A DNA stretch of 64,000 bases from Sordariomycetes sp. S80-01Y (GCA_037042185.1 JAXQJY010000032.1:1860001-1924000); one strand, 5' to 3'. Positions 9,071 to 21,527 are shown, counted from the first letter of the stretch. The notes: generated from the letters alone by a model not told the origin. Numbers and translations: made by a program.

Positions 9071-11292
9071 CTACCTCCGTCCCATGTAGGAGCGGTAGAA
9101 GCTCTCTGCCGCACCATTGTCTCCTCCATAGTGATTGCCGAGGTTGCTGTTCGACTTCTGTGCTGCCTCTACCTTGGCTTGCAGCGACGAGGCGTTCTGA
9201 TCGATCCATTGCAGTTGCGTAAGGTGTCCATTTAGGACGCGAACGATCTGACTCAACTGGAAATCGTCAGTATTTGCATAAAAGACAGTGAGTGATTCTT
9301 GTTACTTACGGGGTCCTCGGGTTTGGCACCCTTGCTGAGAGTACCAGAGATGTCATTGATTTCCTTGACCATCTTGGAGAGGTCCTTCGACTTCTCGTCC
9401 AGTTGCTGAGTCAACTTCTCGGCCAACTTGTACGTGCGCTCACGCTCTTGGTCGGGCCCAGCAAGCTGTTCGCCAGGGTTCATCTGCTTTGAGAACATCT
9501 CCTGAACCTCCGTCTCATACCTGTCCAGCCATGCCTCGAGCTCATCTTGCTGACCCTCAACGGAAGCAAGTTGGCGCTCGATTTCGTGGCTAGCACGCTC
9601 CGCTTCAAAGGTATCAAGGTACAGCTTCTGGATCTTTTCGCCATTGTTGACTAGTTGTTGATCCCATTTGGAGACCATGGTAGCTTGCTCCTTGAACTCC
9701 TTTTGGTACTTGGTAAGATCGGATGCCCAGCGCGTAACGATGTCTTCCATGGTCTTGTTTTTGAGCCTAGCGATTTGGGACGGCGGCCCGGTTGTGGAAG
9801 CACCGAGAGCGTTGCCGCTGCTTGCGCTAGCAGCTGCCGGAGTGGCAGTATCCTTAGCCTTCTCTCCTTCTGTAGTAGCAGCGGGCTTGGCGCCGAACAT
9901 GCTAGATGCTGCGGTGGTTGCAGGCGCCGCAGCGCCGGAGGAAGTTGTCGCGGCAGTGGTTGCGGCCGGTTGAGAAGCGGCGGTCGAAGTCGCACCCCCA
10001 AAGAGTGATGGCTTCGAGGTCGCAGCCTCACCACCTGAAGCTGTGGCGGGAGCAGCGGCACCGCCGAAGAGCGAAGGTTTCGACGTCGCAGAGTCGCCAG
10101 CTGTGGTCGTCGGAGCAGCGCCGAAAAGAGGCTTCGAGGTTGTCGTAGTAGTTGCTGCGGCGTTTCCGGCAGGCTTCGCACCAAACAAGCCGCCACCAGA
10201 GCTAGGTGCAGTGGTCGTTGTGGTTGGAGCTGGAGAGGCTGATGAGCTCGTCGCACCTTTGTTACCGAAAAGGCCGCCACCAGCAGTTGCCGTAGTAGCA
10301 CCTCCCGAAGAGGCTGCCGATGATGCCGCAGCGCCGCCAAACAGGCCTCCGCCAGCTGTAGAGCTAGGGGCTGCTGAAGTTGTCGAGGCTCCGCCAAAGA
10401 GAGCACCGCCTCCGGCAGAAGTGGTGGCCGTTGTGGAGGCTGCTGGGGCTGCCGAAGAGCTTTGGGACGTGGCACCTCCAGCGTTGCCGAACAGTCCTCC
10501 AGCTCCTCCAGTTGAAGCCGCAGGCGTTCCTGATGAAGCTGGTTTCTGACCGAAAAGACCCCCGCCAGAGCTTGGAGTCGCTGCAGCAGCGCCACCAAAA
10601 AGCCCTCCCGAAGGTGCTGCACTTGTTGTCGCTGCTGGCTGTGAGGCAGGAGTTGAGCTTGCAGCGGATGCACCAGCTCCTCCAAAGAGCTGACCAGCAG
10701 GTTTTGCGGCGCCGCCACCGAACAGTGAGCCAGCGCTTTTGTTGCCATCAGACGGCGGGAATCCGGCGGGTGTTGTAGAGCCGCCTAGAGAGAAAAGGGG
10801 CTTTGCTGGGGTGGCAGCAGGAGCTCCAGGCGTGTTGCTGGATGACTCGGTAGGTTTAGCACCGAAGGCGCCGCCGCCGCCGCCACCGCCGAAGAGACCG
10901 CCAGATGCTGGCGCTGTCGATGTCGTAGGTGTTGAGGAGGCTTGAGTTGTCGTGTTCTGGCCCCCGAAGAGTCCCCCGCCGGTTCCAGGAGAGGAAGCAT
11001 TGTTGTTTCCGAAGAGACCTCCGCCGGTAGAGGCAGGCGTCGAAGATCCGCTACCAGCACCACCACCAAAGAGACCTCCACCGCTTGGCTTGCTGGCCGC
11101 TCCTCCGAAGAGACTTCCCGCGGGCTTGTCGCCCCCTGAAGTTTGAGGTTTGTTACCGAAAGAGAAGCCAGCGCTCGACCCTCCAGCACTCGACCCGCCT
11201 CCACCAAACAGACCTCCCGATGCCGGCGCGGTCGACGTGTTGTTATTGCCAGAGGCTCCTGACGAGCTTGGAGTTCCGAAGCTGAACGACAT
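9071..11292 (-). CDS. NSP1: Nucleoporin NSP1
   Basis: Two exons on the minus strand, 9310-11292 and 9071-9256, give 722 residues. NSP1 is an FG nucleoporin of the central channel of the nuclear pore and pairs with NUP57/NUP49 and NUP82. Residues 1 to about 470 are a low-complexity Gly/Ala/Ser/Thr region with dozens of GLFG, SLFGG and FGAKP repeats. The last 210 residues are the conserved coiled-coil NSP1_C domain (SQIARLKNKTMEDIVTRWAS onward; EDPLSQIVRVLNGHLTQLQW at the splice junction). The first in-frame ATG is at 11292 (MSFSFGTPSSSG). The intron is GTAAGT...CAG. The gene is divergent from the LAA2-like gene. Confidence 0.95.
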
Positions 11293-11963
11293 GCCGGGCA
11301 AATCGTTGGGTATGGGTCGAATGCGTTGGGTTTTGAGCCGTTGGCGAGCTCAGGCAGCGAAGTGATCGAAACGTGCTTAAGCACGTATCGCGCCGGATCG
11401 AAAAGGCTTTCGGCGACCTGTATTTCTATCGATCAATCAGACAAAATCGACCGCGAGACGATTGTGAAGCAGGAAGTTGGAAGAGAGATGCGCAAGCTCG
11501 GAGCTGCTGGGTGTTTGATCGAGTTGATGGTCGTTTCGTAGCCTGAGCTTCACGCGCCTTAGAATTTTGGTAGGCGCGCCTAGGTTTGCGCCACAAACCG
11601 TCGCACCAGCCACAGGTAGCGACCACTGCAGCCACACGACCTTAGCACCGCAGCCGGGGGCAGCACCGGACTGCCAATCAACCCCACGTGATAATCGATA
11701 GCATGAAGGTTGACGTTCTCGACCTTTCCAGATATCACACCTTACAAGCCTCCTTCTGCTGCACTCGACGCTGACTCGCAACATCGCAGCTAAACATTGC
11801 GGCATCGGCATGCTACGACCCTAATCGCTTGAGTTTGGGCACGAAGCCCCTCGATCCGAAATCCGTCTCACCCATCGACGATCGACATCTCCGACCCATG
11901 ACTGCGCGAGCATAGCTTAAACGACAAACCTATTCGCTTCAAGTCCCCTTCGGATCTATCAAT
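11293..11963. promoter_or_regulatory. Divergent promoter region, NSP1 / LAA2-like gene
   Basis: 671 bases between two genes transcribed away from each other, so both promoters and leaders lie here. I see no clear TATA box and no supported gene. Confidence 0.55.
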
Positions 11964-13510
11964 ATGAGCGGCTCTGGGGAGTTGGATGCCCCGGCGGACA
12001 TTCGCAAACAGCAGGACACGGGAGCTCACCAGCTTGGTATGCCCTCTCCGAGCTCTGATGGCAAGCTCCTCAAAGGGCAACGCGGCTAATCATACAGCAG
12101 AGGGCCACTCCGACTCCGAGGACCAATTCACGGATGCGCAGTCGGCGCCTATAAGCGAGAGCGGATCACCAATTCCCAAAACAAGAGTCGAGCGAGTTGA
12201 TGACGAGCCCGCTCACGGCGAGGTCCCAGGGACTGAAGCTCACGCCCTGAGAGAGAGGGACGCTCAACCCGACGAGATAGCCTTGATCCCCAGCGATGAC
12301 GACAAGTCATCGTCCTCCGCTCTCAGTGAAGGCGTGCCCGCTACAGTGGTAGAGGAGGCTTCGGGGTCAGTCGGGGAGCATTCCCAGGAGTTCTTGGATA
12401 AGCGTCAAGCCGATGCTGCGCCTGATGTTCTCGTCGGAGCCGATGGTGTTGAGAAGAGCAACAATGGTACGGGAAAATGAGACCCTGAGATACGAAAGCT
12501 TTGTTTCTGACCTTTTATTTCCTACTATAGATGAAATGTCATCCTCTTTGCACGCTTCCGAGACCGAGACCGAGACTCGGCCTAGGAGGAAATCCTCTAG
12601 AGCCGCGCGACCCCCGATTGTTGAACGTGACGAGGATGAGGACGAAGACGAGGAGAGCAATAACGATGATGGGGAAGATGCGTTCGGCGACGATTTTGAC
12701 GACTTTGAGGAGGGCAATGAGGACGACGAGGACTTCGACGACTTCGAAGATGGGTTCCAACAACCAGACATCACACCACAGCAACAATACCCCCCAGCTC
12801 TACAGACAACCTTACCGTTCCCGATACCTGACCTGGATGGCTTAGCATACGAGGATATCCTTACCGCAACCGAACCCTATCTAGCTACCCTCTTCCCACC
12901 TGAAGAGCTCGACGTGCCCGACTTCCCGCCCCTACCGAAAGACCCATCATCCTTCACCACCCCACGATCAGCCTCATTATGGTCCCAACTCGTCGCCCCT
13001 CCACCCCTCGCTCCTCCAGACTGGATCCGCTCCCGCACCCGCCGCCTCTTCCTCGTCTCGCTCGGCGTACCAGTCGACCTCGACGAGATCCTACCCGCTT
13101 CCAAACAGAAGAAGCTCGTACTACCATCCCTCAACATCCCGTCTTCGACGTCGCCGAGGACGTCGAGCGAGTCGAGATCGGTGTCTCGTCTACGGCAAGG
13201 GGACGGGAATGCCTCGACAACATCTGTCGATACACAAGGCAAGCCAAAGAGGAGGAAAGGACCGCCGCCACAACCGGAGTTCGACATGGTGGCAGCGAGG
13301 CACACGTGCATGATCACAGACGAAGCATTAGACGGCATGACGAACGCAGAGCTACAAGCTCACGTCAAGAAGCTCGAAGGCTTCGAAGTCACGGCCAAGG
13401 AGGTGCTAGAGTACTGGCAAAAGCGGACAGACGAAAAGCTGGCCGAAAAGGATACCTTTGAAGGCGTTATTGAGAATTTGGTGAAGCATGCACGAAAAGT
13501 TCGAAAGTAA
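11964..13510 (+). CDS. LAA2/aftiphilin-like clathrin adaptor accessory protein (probable)
   Basis: Three exons, 11964-12036, 12101-12466 and 12531-13510, give 472 residues. The N-terminal third is acidic and Ser-rich. A very acidic block carries repeated FDDFEEG and DFDDFEDGF motifs, typical of clathrin-box and AP-ear binding segments of aftiphilin and yeast LAA2. A conserved-looking core follows: DWIRSRTRRLFLVSLGVPVD then LDEILPASKQKKLVLPSL, and a C-terminal helix ends in KHARKVRK. The family role (AP-1 accessory factor at the trans-Golgi/endosome) is inferred from these motifs. I am fairly sure it is a real conserved gene and less sure of the name. Both introns are GT-AG and splice in frame. 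Confidence 0.62.
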
Positions 13511-13784
13511 ATACTCCTTTTTAATAGACATGGCCACTCGTGTCGAATTTCATTTATTCTAGCTGGCCAATCTCCTTTGGCAGATTTTTTGACATTCGTC
13601 AAGACCCCCTTGCGCCCGTCCATGCTATCACACAGGAGATCACACCCATGACAAATAGACCACTGCCCTTCGTCCTTGTAGCGCCTGTCTAGTCCGCATC
13701 CGCTCCAGTCGTGGCAACGACCAGCCTTTTTGAGCTTGTGCTTTTTGCTCTATGCTTTCGGTTCATTTCCAAACATTAGTTTAC

Positions 13785-15428
13785 TTAGGTTGTGCTGGGG
13801 CTGACGGTAACACCCCTAGAAAATCATTAGCTTTGATCATAGGGAGGCGGCTTAGGTAAACTTACGCGACGATGGTGGCCCAACCGATCAGACGCCAATG
13901 CTTTTCAATACGACGACTCAGAGCAACCTTCTCACCAATCTTGGTACAAGCGGGCTGAGTGAGAACCAGCTTGGCAGCATCAGACTTGAGCGCAGAGACC
14001 TTAGCACCAGTCGAGTTGGAACCGATGTTAACCATGAGAACCTCGTTCTTCGCCAGCTTGGCGACCTTAGCCTGCTTGCCGTCGGCAGTCTTGACACCCA
14101 ACAAACGACGGAGAAGGTAGAAGTTGACCTCGATCTCACTGTAGATCTCAGGCAGCTTGCCCCTCAATCCGAGGACATGACCGACCAAACGATCGGCACG
14201 GCAGAGCGTGGGGTCGATGATGGTTCCGACACCAATCAACCCTCCGGGGATGGCGTACTTCAGATCGTTTGATTCGGAGTTCAGGGTGACGACTCGGCTG
14301 AAAATCGGGGTACACTTGAGAGCACCGCCATCGTCACGCGAAACGATACCAGGACGGATCTCAATCTCGTCGCCGAGCTTGAGAACACCGTGCAGGATGG
14401 AACCACCAGCAACACCGCCCTTCAGATCGTCAATTTCGGAACCAGGCTTGTTGACGTCGAAGGATCGAATGATGATCATAAGAGGATCCTCGGCGAAGTC
14501 CCGGGGAGGAATTGGAACGGTGTTGACGATAGCGTCCAGCGCCGCATCGACGTTCAGCTTGAGCTGCGCGGAGATGGGGATGATGGGTGACTTGGCGGCG
14601 ACAGTTCCTCGGATGAACTTGAGGATGGACTCGTGATGTTGCTGCGCAACCTCTGGCTTCATCAAATCGACCTTGTTCTGCAGGATGATGATCTTGTCCA
14701 GCTTCATAATCTCGATGGCAGCCAAGTGCTCGGAAGTTTGGGGCTGGGGGCAGGGTTCGTTGCCGGCGATGAGGAGCAGGGCGGCGTCCATGACGGCAGC
14801 ACCTGACAACATAGTGCTCATGAGAATATCGTGACCGGGGCAGTCGACGAAGCTATGTCTTGTTAATGACGAACCTTCTAACGTGTCCAGAGAATACTCA
14901 CGATACATGTCGCACCAACCGGTAGGTGCCCTCACACCCATCCCGCTCACACGGCGGGTCGACCTCCTTCTCGCTGGAGTAGCTCTTGTAGCATGTTGGT
15001 CGTGGGCACGATTGGTTGTCGCACTTGTAGATCTTGGCGTTGGCATAACCAAGCTTGATGGTAATGTTACGGATCAACTCGTTCTTGAAACGAACAGTCT
15101 GAACTCCGGAAATCGACTTGACAACCGTTGACTTTCCGTGTGCGACGTGACCGATGGTTCCAATGTTGATAGTCGCTTGACGAGCGATGATTTCGGACGT
15201 CAGGGGCGAGAGTGTAGAGACATCGAGATCCTTAGGATCGGTTTGCGGGGGCAGCGGAGGTTTTACTTTGGCGGGCTCGGGCTCGACGGGCTTGGACTTC
15301 TTGAGGGCGGACTTGAGCGGCTTCTCGTCGCCAACATCGTCGCCGGCTTCGTTGTGGTCTTGGATCGAGTCACCAGACTCAGACCCCGACTCGATGTCGT
15401 CGTATTTGGGGTCGCCGTTGGCAGACAT
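13785..15428 (-). CDS. GCD11: Translation initiation factor eIF2 gamma subunit
   Basis: Three exons on the minus strand, 14902-15428, 13866-14852 and 13785-13815, give 514 residues. eIF2 gamma is the GTPase core of the ternary complex that delivers Met-tRNAi to the 40S subunit. Visible motifs: G1 GHVAHGKST (about 92), a four-Cys zinc knuckle ([11 protein letters not shown] ... PPCERDGC), G3 DCPGHD at the first splice junction, G4 NKVDL and G5 SAQ. These are followed by domains II and III ending in [11 protein letters not shown]. An N-terminal acidic and Lys/Pro-rich extension is typical of fungi. The last exon is only 31 bases and completes the conserved IVAG end. Splice sites are GTGAGT/TAG and GTAAGT/TAG. 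Confidence 0.96.
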
Positions 15429-17699
15429 TGTGGAGGCGGGGCACGCACGAGGTCGCTTGCTGCGCCGGTTCGCAGGGGGGTCGAGGACTCGAAGGCTTGG
15501 TTTGAGATAAGTCGAGGAGGGTGAAAATTCGATGCGCGTGGCGGGAGCTCGACGCTCTAGGCAGTTCGGTGAGATAGGCGCTACGAAAGTGGATGTCGTT
15601 GAGGCTTCGACGTCGGCGTGGGCAAAATTTCGTGGGATGTCGTTCGAGGTGAGTCACGCTACTGCCACCACAGGCCGTCGGTGGCCGATAAGATAAGGAA
15701 GTGAGGGGCACAACGCGGGACTGGCTGGAAGACTCTACGTTGCTGTACGTACAGAGGAACTACTAGGAAATGGCCACGGAGAGCTCGCAGTTGCGATTGC
15801 CTAAGAATGGGCAAGAATCAGCTCTGGACAACGTGATCTTATATCGTTTAGATCTCGCGTTCCAAGTGCAGCATCAGTCGAAGGGGCATCCTGGCTTTTC
15901 CCGCGCCCTTCCTGAAGCCTGGGCGACCTTCGTGGGCAGAAATGGCTACCCTGAACCAGTGTCCGGCAGTTGACATCACATCGCAGCGTCAGCTCTGAGA
16001 CTGTCTCTTTTCTTGTGCGTACATATTTTCCGATTGCGTACCTTGACACCAATTTCTTCGGGGCAGATGTTGAAAGGTGCGGCACGAAGTATTGATGGAT
16101 GGAAATAGCAACAAGAGGGTGCCGTATAACCACAAAGACGCATGCTGCCACATCGTCTCACTTGCAGAGGATAACAGAGAATTGATAATAAGGCTTCATC
16201 GGTGGCTCCACCGAACAATTACGACGGGAGAACACCGGTCCAGGGCAACAAAGTCGACATTGAGGTCCATTCTCTCTGAGTTGTGAGATAAAATCCAATG
16301 ACTGGCGGGTGAGCTATAAATAGCATAACCGAAATATATGACTTTTTTTCGATATTGCAACGTATGCAACCCAAGATGTGATGGCCAGAGTGGGAGACCA
16401 CCGAGACCTATGCTGTGAAAAGGTGGCGAACTTCCCTTTATAGTCGCTGAACGGACGACTAGTCTAGCCAACCCTTCTCAACACCTGACCGCCTCGTCTC
16501 GTCCGGCTGATGACGATGAATGCCAGTATCCCATGCTTGACGCGACTTCAGATTTAGAGTTTTGGGGGTCCCTCTTTGCGGCTCGATTGAGGGCCAAACC
16601 GATCGCTTGTTCTATTCCCGAGATTCGAATCGATAGTGATGTTGGTGGTGAGACTTCGAGGGACGAATCCGAGGTTTCGTTTTACCGCCCACGTCTGCAT
16701 GTGGCTGGAGCAGTCGTCGCTCGTCACGGCTGTAGCGCCCCTCATTGGCTGCGGGGAGGCACACAGCTGCGCCGACTTGGCCAATCACTGAGCCAAGGTC
16801 CGCCCCCGGCGGCATTAGAAGCGGCAGGCGGTTAGTCGCCGGGCCAGGATCTGAACAATGCGCCAATCAACGGCGACGTTTCCTCCGTCCTCCTCGACAA
16901 CCGCCTGTGATCCCGGTGCTTCCCACCGCTTCCAGACACAGGCAAAGCTTGGTTTGCCATGTCTTTCACGCACTTCCAGGAACCCTGTAGGCTGGAAATG
17001 GAGGGGGGACGCCCGTTGAGGGCTGCTTGGCCTTGTTGCCGCCCACGGACTGCAGCGTCCCTGATCAGCCTGTTCAAGTTGCGGTCCCCTCACGAGAATC
17101 TCGCAACTTCTCAACCTCCTCTCTCCAGGACTCTTATAGCGCAAGTCTTGCCTTGACAGCTTTCCCTCCTGCTCCTCTTGATAATCGAGGTGCATCACCT
17201 GTGGTCGCAGAACCCGCCATCCGTCCGACATTGGCTGAGAGCTGGGCTCGAGGTCTGATCTCCGGCCACCGGCATCCTCGAACCGCTACGCGCCGACTCC
17301 AGACATCGTGGGCGTCTAGAGCTTCTGCCAGTCACTTGCTCGCTCGCGCAGTCTCCCGCATCCTGCCTATCACAGCTCGTCCTCACCACTTACCCATCAT
17401 CAAGGTCGGTTCAAGTCCCACTGCTTCCCTCGTCTTCCCTGCCCTCGGCGCCTGTCCATCGTCGAATGAGCACCACCCGTTGCTGTGTCACTGCCGCCCT
17501 CTTAACGGCCTGCGTCCCTCCTCTTACCCTCTGTTCTATCTCTCCTCCCTCTTCCCGGTTAGCTGGTCTCTCCGTTATTTTTGTATCTCGCCTTCGTCTT
17601 CTGCTTCTCTACTTCAAAGTTGCTTCGACTGTGTCTGAGCCACTGCGTTTTCGTCTTGCTGTCTACCATTATCCACCTTAATAGTCACTCACTTACACA
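15429..17699. other. Long intergenic region, eIF2 gamma / four-helix membrane protein
   Basis: About 2.3 kb between two divergent starts. The first part is the eIF2 gamma promoter. From about 17100 to 17699 the plus strand is strongly C/T-rich, consistent with a long leader for the downstream gene. A TATAAATA element lies at 16315. No frame shows a recognisable domain. Confidence 0.5.
16315..16322 (+). promoter_or_regulatory. Possible TATA box
   Basis: A perfect TATAAATA stands in non-coding DNA. If used on the plus strand it would start a transcript with a leader of more than 1.3 kb for the gene at 17700. It could equally be chance or serve an unseen transcript. Confidence 0.25.
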
Positions 17700-19229
17700 A
17701 TGCCCGGACAAGGTCCGTCACCACCCCAAAGATCAGCAACTCAACAATGGAACTATGCTAACGAAGCCATAGCCGAGGAGAAACGGCGACCTGCCGCCCT
17801 GAATCTCACCCCAGCCCGCACTGGCACCGCGGACTCGTCCTCCTCAGACAACTCTCTCAAGCCGCGAACGCCGCGCTTCGCTGAAGCCACCTCTGTACAC
17901 TCTCCTGTCGAGGCTCGGTCGCCGTTCGCCGACCCTGAGAAGTCACACCTTCCCCAGGCGCAGCCAGGCGACATTGGATTCGGATACATTGGAAACCGCG
18001 AATCGGTAGCCGTCCCAATGACGCCCAAAACACCCCTCAAGAGCGCCATGAGGGTGCCTGGCACCCCGGCCAGGAAGTTCGACAACCCCATGAGCCCGAC
18101 CTTTCGCGAGGAGGACGTCCTGGAGAAGCGCGAGTTCTCCACGGACAAGGAGCAGGCCAAGGACTTGAAGATCAAGATGCGTGTGCGCTTGGCTAAGGTT
18201 GCTCTCCGTGGTGTCAACTTCAGCTGTGCGCTCATCATCCTTGCCATGCTTTCTGCTTCCTTCGCAATCTTCAACGCTACCAAGGTCCTTCCCAGCCAGA
18301 GCAAGATGCCTTCTTGGGCTGAAGACACGAACACCTGGCCGCAGAAGCTCGTTCTGGCCATGGCTTGCCTTTCCCTCTTTGCCTGCATCGTTGTTTTCGT
18401 CGCATACTGCCGCGGAGGTCACAAGCGAGCAGAAAAGGTGGCTACATACTACACCATGTTTGCCCTTGGCTGGTTCATCCTCAGCATGGTACTCTGGGCT
18501 GTGACGGCAGCTCTGTTCCAGAACTCCCGCAACAACTCCGACAACAAGGACATGTGGGGATGGGCCTGCGTCGACAATACCCGCGCGACCGTCTACGGCG
18601 ACAAGGTCGACTACCAACTAGTTTGCCGTCTCCAGAACTGGACCATGATTTGTATCATCATCGAAGTTGTTATCGAGGTCATCTGCATCGCTCTCTACAG
18701 CGTCGTCTTCTACCGCTACTACACCAAGCGCCGTCTCGCCAAGTCTATGGACTTGCGTGATCGCGCCCGGTCTGACCTCTACCTCGCTCAACTGCGCAGC
18801 CAGTCCGCTCCCAACACCCCTGGATTCGGCCCCAAGTCCCCTGCCCTGAGCCAGTACGCCATGTCCCCTCGTCACCCTCCCGCGGCGTACCGCAACCTGG
18901 CCGACATTGGCGAGGAAAGTCCCTTCACCCCCGGTGGCCGCGTTCCCGAACCTCAAAGCCAGTTCAACGCGCCCTCGCCCCAATCCCAGACCAACTTTGT
19001 CCTCCAAGCTCCACCCACCAAGGCCCCCAAGGCTACACCAACCGTCAAGGTCACAAACTTCGTCGAGCCCGCTCGCGAATCCACACCTCCTCAAGAAAAC
19101 GTCCAACAACAAGCCCCCGCTGCCGACGACGAGCCCGTCTACGATGCGGTGCCCATCCCCGGCGCCTATGCTGGTCAGGCTATTAAGAGCCCCCCGCCCG
19201 GTCAGGTCCACTTCGGCCAGGCCAGCTAG
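17700..19229 (+). CDS. Fungal four-helix membrane protein of unknown function
   Basis: A 509-residue single-exon protein that I do not recognise by name. Residues 1-160 are hydrophilic with many Ser/Thr-Pro sites (MTPKTPLKS, NPMSPTF), which look like proline-directed kinase targets. Four hydrophobic helices follow at about 168-192, 216-237, 250-273 and 315-340. A longer loop between helices 3 and 4 contains cysteines at about 290 and 309. This topology resembles MARVEL/claudin-like proteins. After a basic stretch (YYTKRRLAKSMDLRDRAR) a 160-residue Pro/Ser-rich tail repeats Ser-Pro motifs. Both tails are probably cytosolic. The function is unknown, and only the topology is supported by the sequence. 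Confidence 0.75.
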   Translation: MPGQGPSPPQRSATQQWNYANEAIAEEKRRPAALNLTPARTGTADSSSSDNSLKPRTPRFAEATSVHSPVEARSPFADPEKSHLPQAQPGDIGFGYIGNRESVAVPMTPKTPLKSAMRVPGTPARKFDNPMSPTFREEDVLEKREFSTDKEQAKDLKIKMRVRLAKVALRGVNFSCALIILAMLSASFAIFNATKVLPSQSKMPSWAEDTNTWPQKLVLAMACLSLFACIVVFVAYCRGGHKRAEKVATYYTMFALGWFILSMVLWAVTAALFQNSRNNSDNKDMWGWACVDNTRATVYGDKVDYQLVCRLQNWTMICIIIEVVIEVICIALYSVVFYRYYTKRRLAKSMDLRDRARSDLYLAQLRSQSAPNTPGFGPKSPALSQYAMSPRHPPAAYRNLADIGEESPFTPGGRVPEPQSQFNAPSPQSQTNFVLQAPPTKAPKATPTVKVTNFVEPARESTPPQENVQQQAPAADDEPVYDAVPIPGAYAGQAIKSPPPGQVHFGQAS

Positions 19230-20042
19230 GCGGCTTTCTCAAATTGCTTTGGACCGTGCTTCTTCTCTTCTGTGTCGATCGTTCATCTTGACTTGGGTTT
19301 GGCTATGACTTTGGGTTTACATGGGAAATTGGGGACTATACCACCGGCGTTTTAACGGAATGACAAGCTATTAATCTTGATGAGAATGAGCATGGGATAT
19401 GTGCTGGACTAAATATAACTACTTTTTATTTTGTGTCTCAACAGATGTTCATAGCAGATATCGAAATGCATTAGTTGGACAATCCATCTTTCGCCTGAAT
19501 TTGTGGATAATAGGCGCCCAGCCCCACGGATGACCTGAGATGACAGTGGCGCAGAGCGGTCAGTGACACTACATTCCAGCTCCAGATAGAACTCTGCAAT
19601 CTAGTCGCGTCTTACGAAAGCGGGTCACATCTGTCACAAGGGAAAAGTCATCGAGAGGAGCTCAGTTAAAAATCATTTCGTGAGAAGGACCCCGTAGATA
19701 CATAAACAGCCACGGAAAAGCAGCGTAAACAGCCGTGCATTACTTTTGGTAAGCCCCCGAGCACCTTTTTGAAGCCATTAAAGGTGTAAAGGACTTCCTG
19801 AGCCTTCATCACTCGTCACCCCGAAATAAATCCTTCCACCTTTCCGGCAAGACACCGCCAGGCCGCTTCCGTGGCGACCTGTGGTATCTCTCTAAGAAGT
19901 CGAATCTATCGTCAACTGCAAAAAGAAAGTGACAAAAGGAATCGATTATGCCTGATGCCCTGGGTACGCGTTGAGTGTCGTCGGGTAGTGAAGACCTTAA
20001 CGGTGAGGCGAGCAGGCGGGTGTACTGGGTTCTGGAAGCCGT
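19230..20042. other. Convergent spacer, membrane protein / eIF4A
   Basis: 813 bases between two genes that end toward each other. It should contain both 3' UTRs. I see no supported frame or RNA gene in the middle. Confidence 0.5.
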
Positions 20043-21527
20043 TTAGATGAGGTCGGCAACGTTCATGGGCATCTCCTCAATCTGGGTGCTGTAGAACTGC
20101 TCAATCTCACGCATCATGCGGACGTCCTCGGCGGTGACAAAGTTGATGGCCACACCCTTACGTCCGAATCGACCACCGCGACCAATGCGGTGAATGTAGT
20201 TCTCGCGGTTAGCGGGAAGGTCGTAGTTGATGACCAGGGAGACCTGCTGGACATCGATACCACGGGCCAGGAGGTCAGTGGCAATCAGCACACGAGAAGA
20301 TCCGGAACGGAACTCCTTCATAATCAGATCACGCTGAGCCTGGTCCATGTCACCGTGCATGGCGGAGACGGTGAAGTCGCGGGCAGTGAGCTTGTCCGTG
20401 AGCCAGTCGACCTTTCTGCGGGTGTTGCAGAAGATAACGGCCTGTGTGATGGTGACAGTCTCGTACAAGTCGGAAAGGGTGTCGAGCTTCCACTCCTCCT
20501 TCTCAACGGCGATGTAGAACTGCTTGATACCCTCAAGAGTAAGCTCGTCCTTCTTGACAAGAATACGGACGGGGTCGCGCATGAACTTGGTGGTGACCTC
20601 GAGGACGTCCTGGGGCATGGTAGCGGAGAGGAGAACGACCTGGGTGGACTGAGGCAGGAGCTGGAAGATATCGTAGATCTGCTCGGTGAAACCACGCTGG
20701 ATACAAATTAGGATGGGCTTGTGACAACGTTGTCAGGGGTTCTTACAGAAAGCATCTCATCGGCCTCGTCGAGGACGAACATCTTCATGGAGTCGGTGCG
20801 GAGGATCTGGCGCTGGATCATGTCCTGGACACGGCCGGGGGTACCGACAATGACCTGGGGACCATCCTTGAGAGCCTGGATGTCGTCGCGGATGGAAGTG
20901 CCACCGATACAGGCGTGGCACTCGATGTTCATGAAATCGCCAATGGCGACAACGACCTTCTGGATCTGCTGGGCAAGCTCACGGGTGGGAGCGAGGATCA
21001 AAGCCTGGGGCTGCTTGACAGCAGAGTCGAGCTTCTGGAGGACGGAGATGGAGAAGGTGGCGGTCTTGCCAGTACCAGACTGGGCCTGAGCGATGACATC
21101 GTGGCCCTTAATGACGGGCATGATGGCGCGCTGCTGGATAGCAGAAGGGCGCTCGAAACCGTAGGCGTAGACTTTGGCAGAAAGTCAGCATGGTGGATCT
21201 GGCGGCAAGAGGGGCACGGCAACTTACCACCACGGAGCAGCTCAGACTTGAGGCTCATGTCGTCAAAGGAGTCCACGGTCTCATCGTAGTTGGACTCGAT
21301 CTGACCTGCGATAGTGTGTCAGCGCTGCATCGGATGGCTTGCGACTCGATAATTGTCGGTGGACGGGTGGATCGCGGTCGGGCCACAACGAGCGAGCACC
21401 GACTTGGTGCCTACCCCTCGAGACCCTGGCCGGATCATGTATTGCGTCCGCTCGAGCATTTGGTCGCATCGCATTTGAGGTCTCACTTACCCTCGGGGAC
21501 ATCCTCGAGTCCCTTATCGGTAGCCAT
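20043..21527 (-). CDS. TIF1: Translation initiation factor eIF4A (DEAD-box helicase)
   Basis: Four exons on the minus strand, 21491-21527, 21228-21305, 20747-21171 and 20043-20696, give 397 residues, the usual fungal eIF4A length. It unwinds 5'UTR structure as part of eIF4F. Motifs in order: [13 protein letters not shown] (Q motif), [42 protein letters not shown] (completed after the last intron), ARGIDVQQV and [13 protein letters not shown]. The start [20 protein letters not shown] matches the family. Three short introns fall in the 5' half, two of them within the first 40 codons, as is common in highly expressed fungal genes. Confidence 0.97.

Noticed and set aside
9655-10945. Several plus-strand frames opposite NSP1
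   Set aside because: They mirror the Gly/Ala/Phe repeats of NSP1 and are low-complexity.
17408-17418. tRNA-like B box (GGTTCAAGTCC)
   Set aside because: No A box, cloverleaf stems or acceptor pairing could be found around it.
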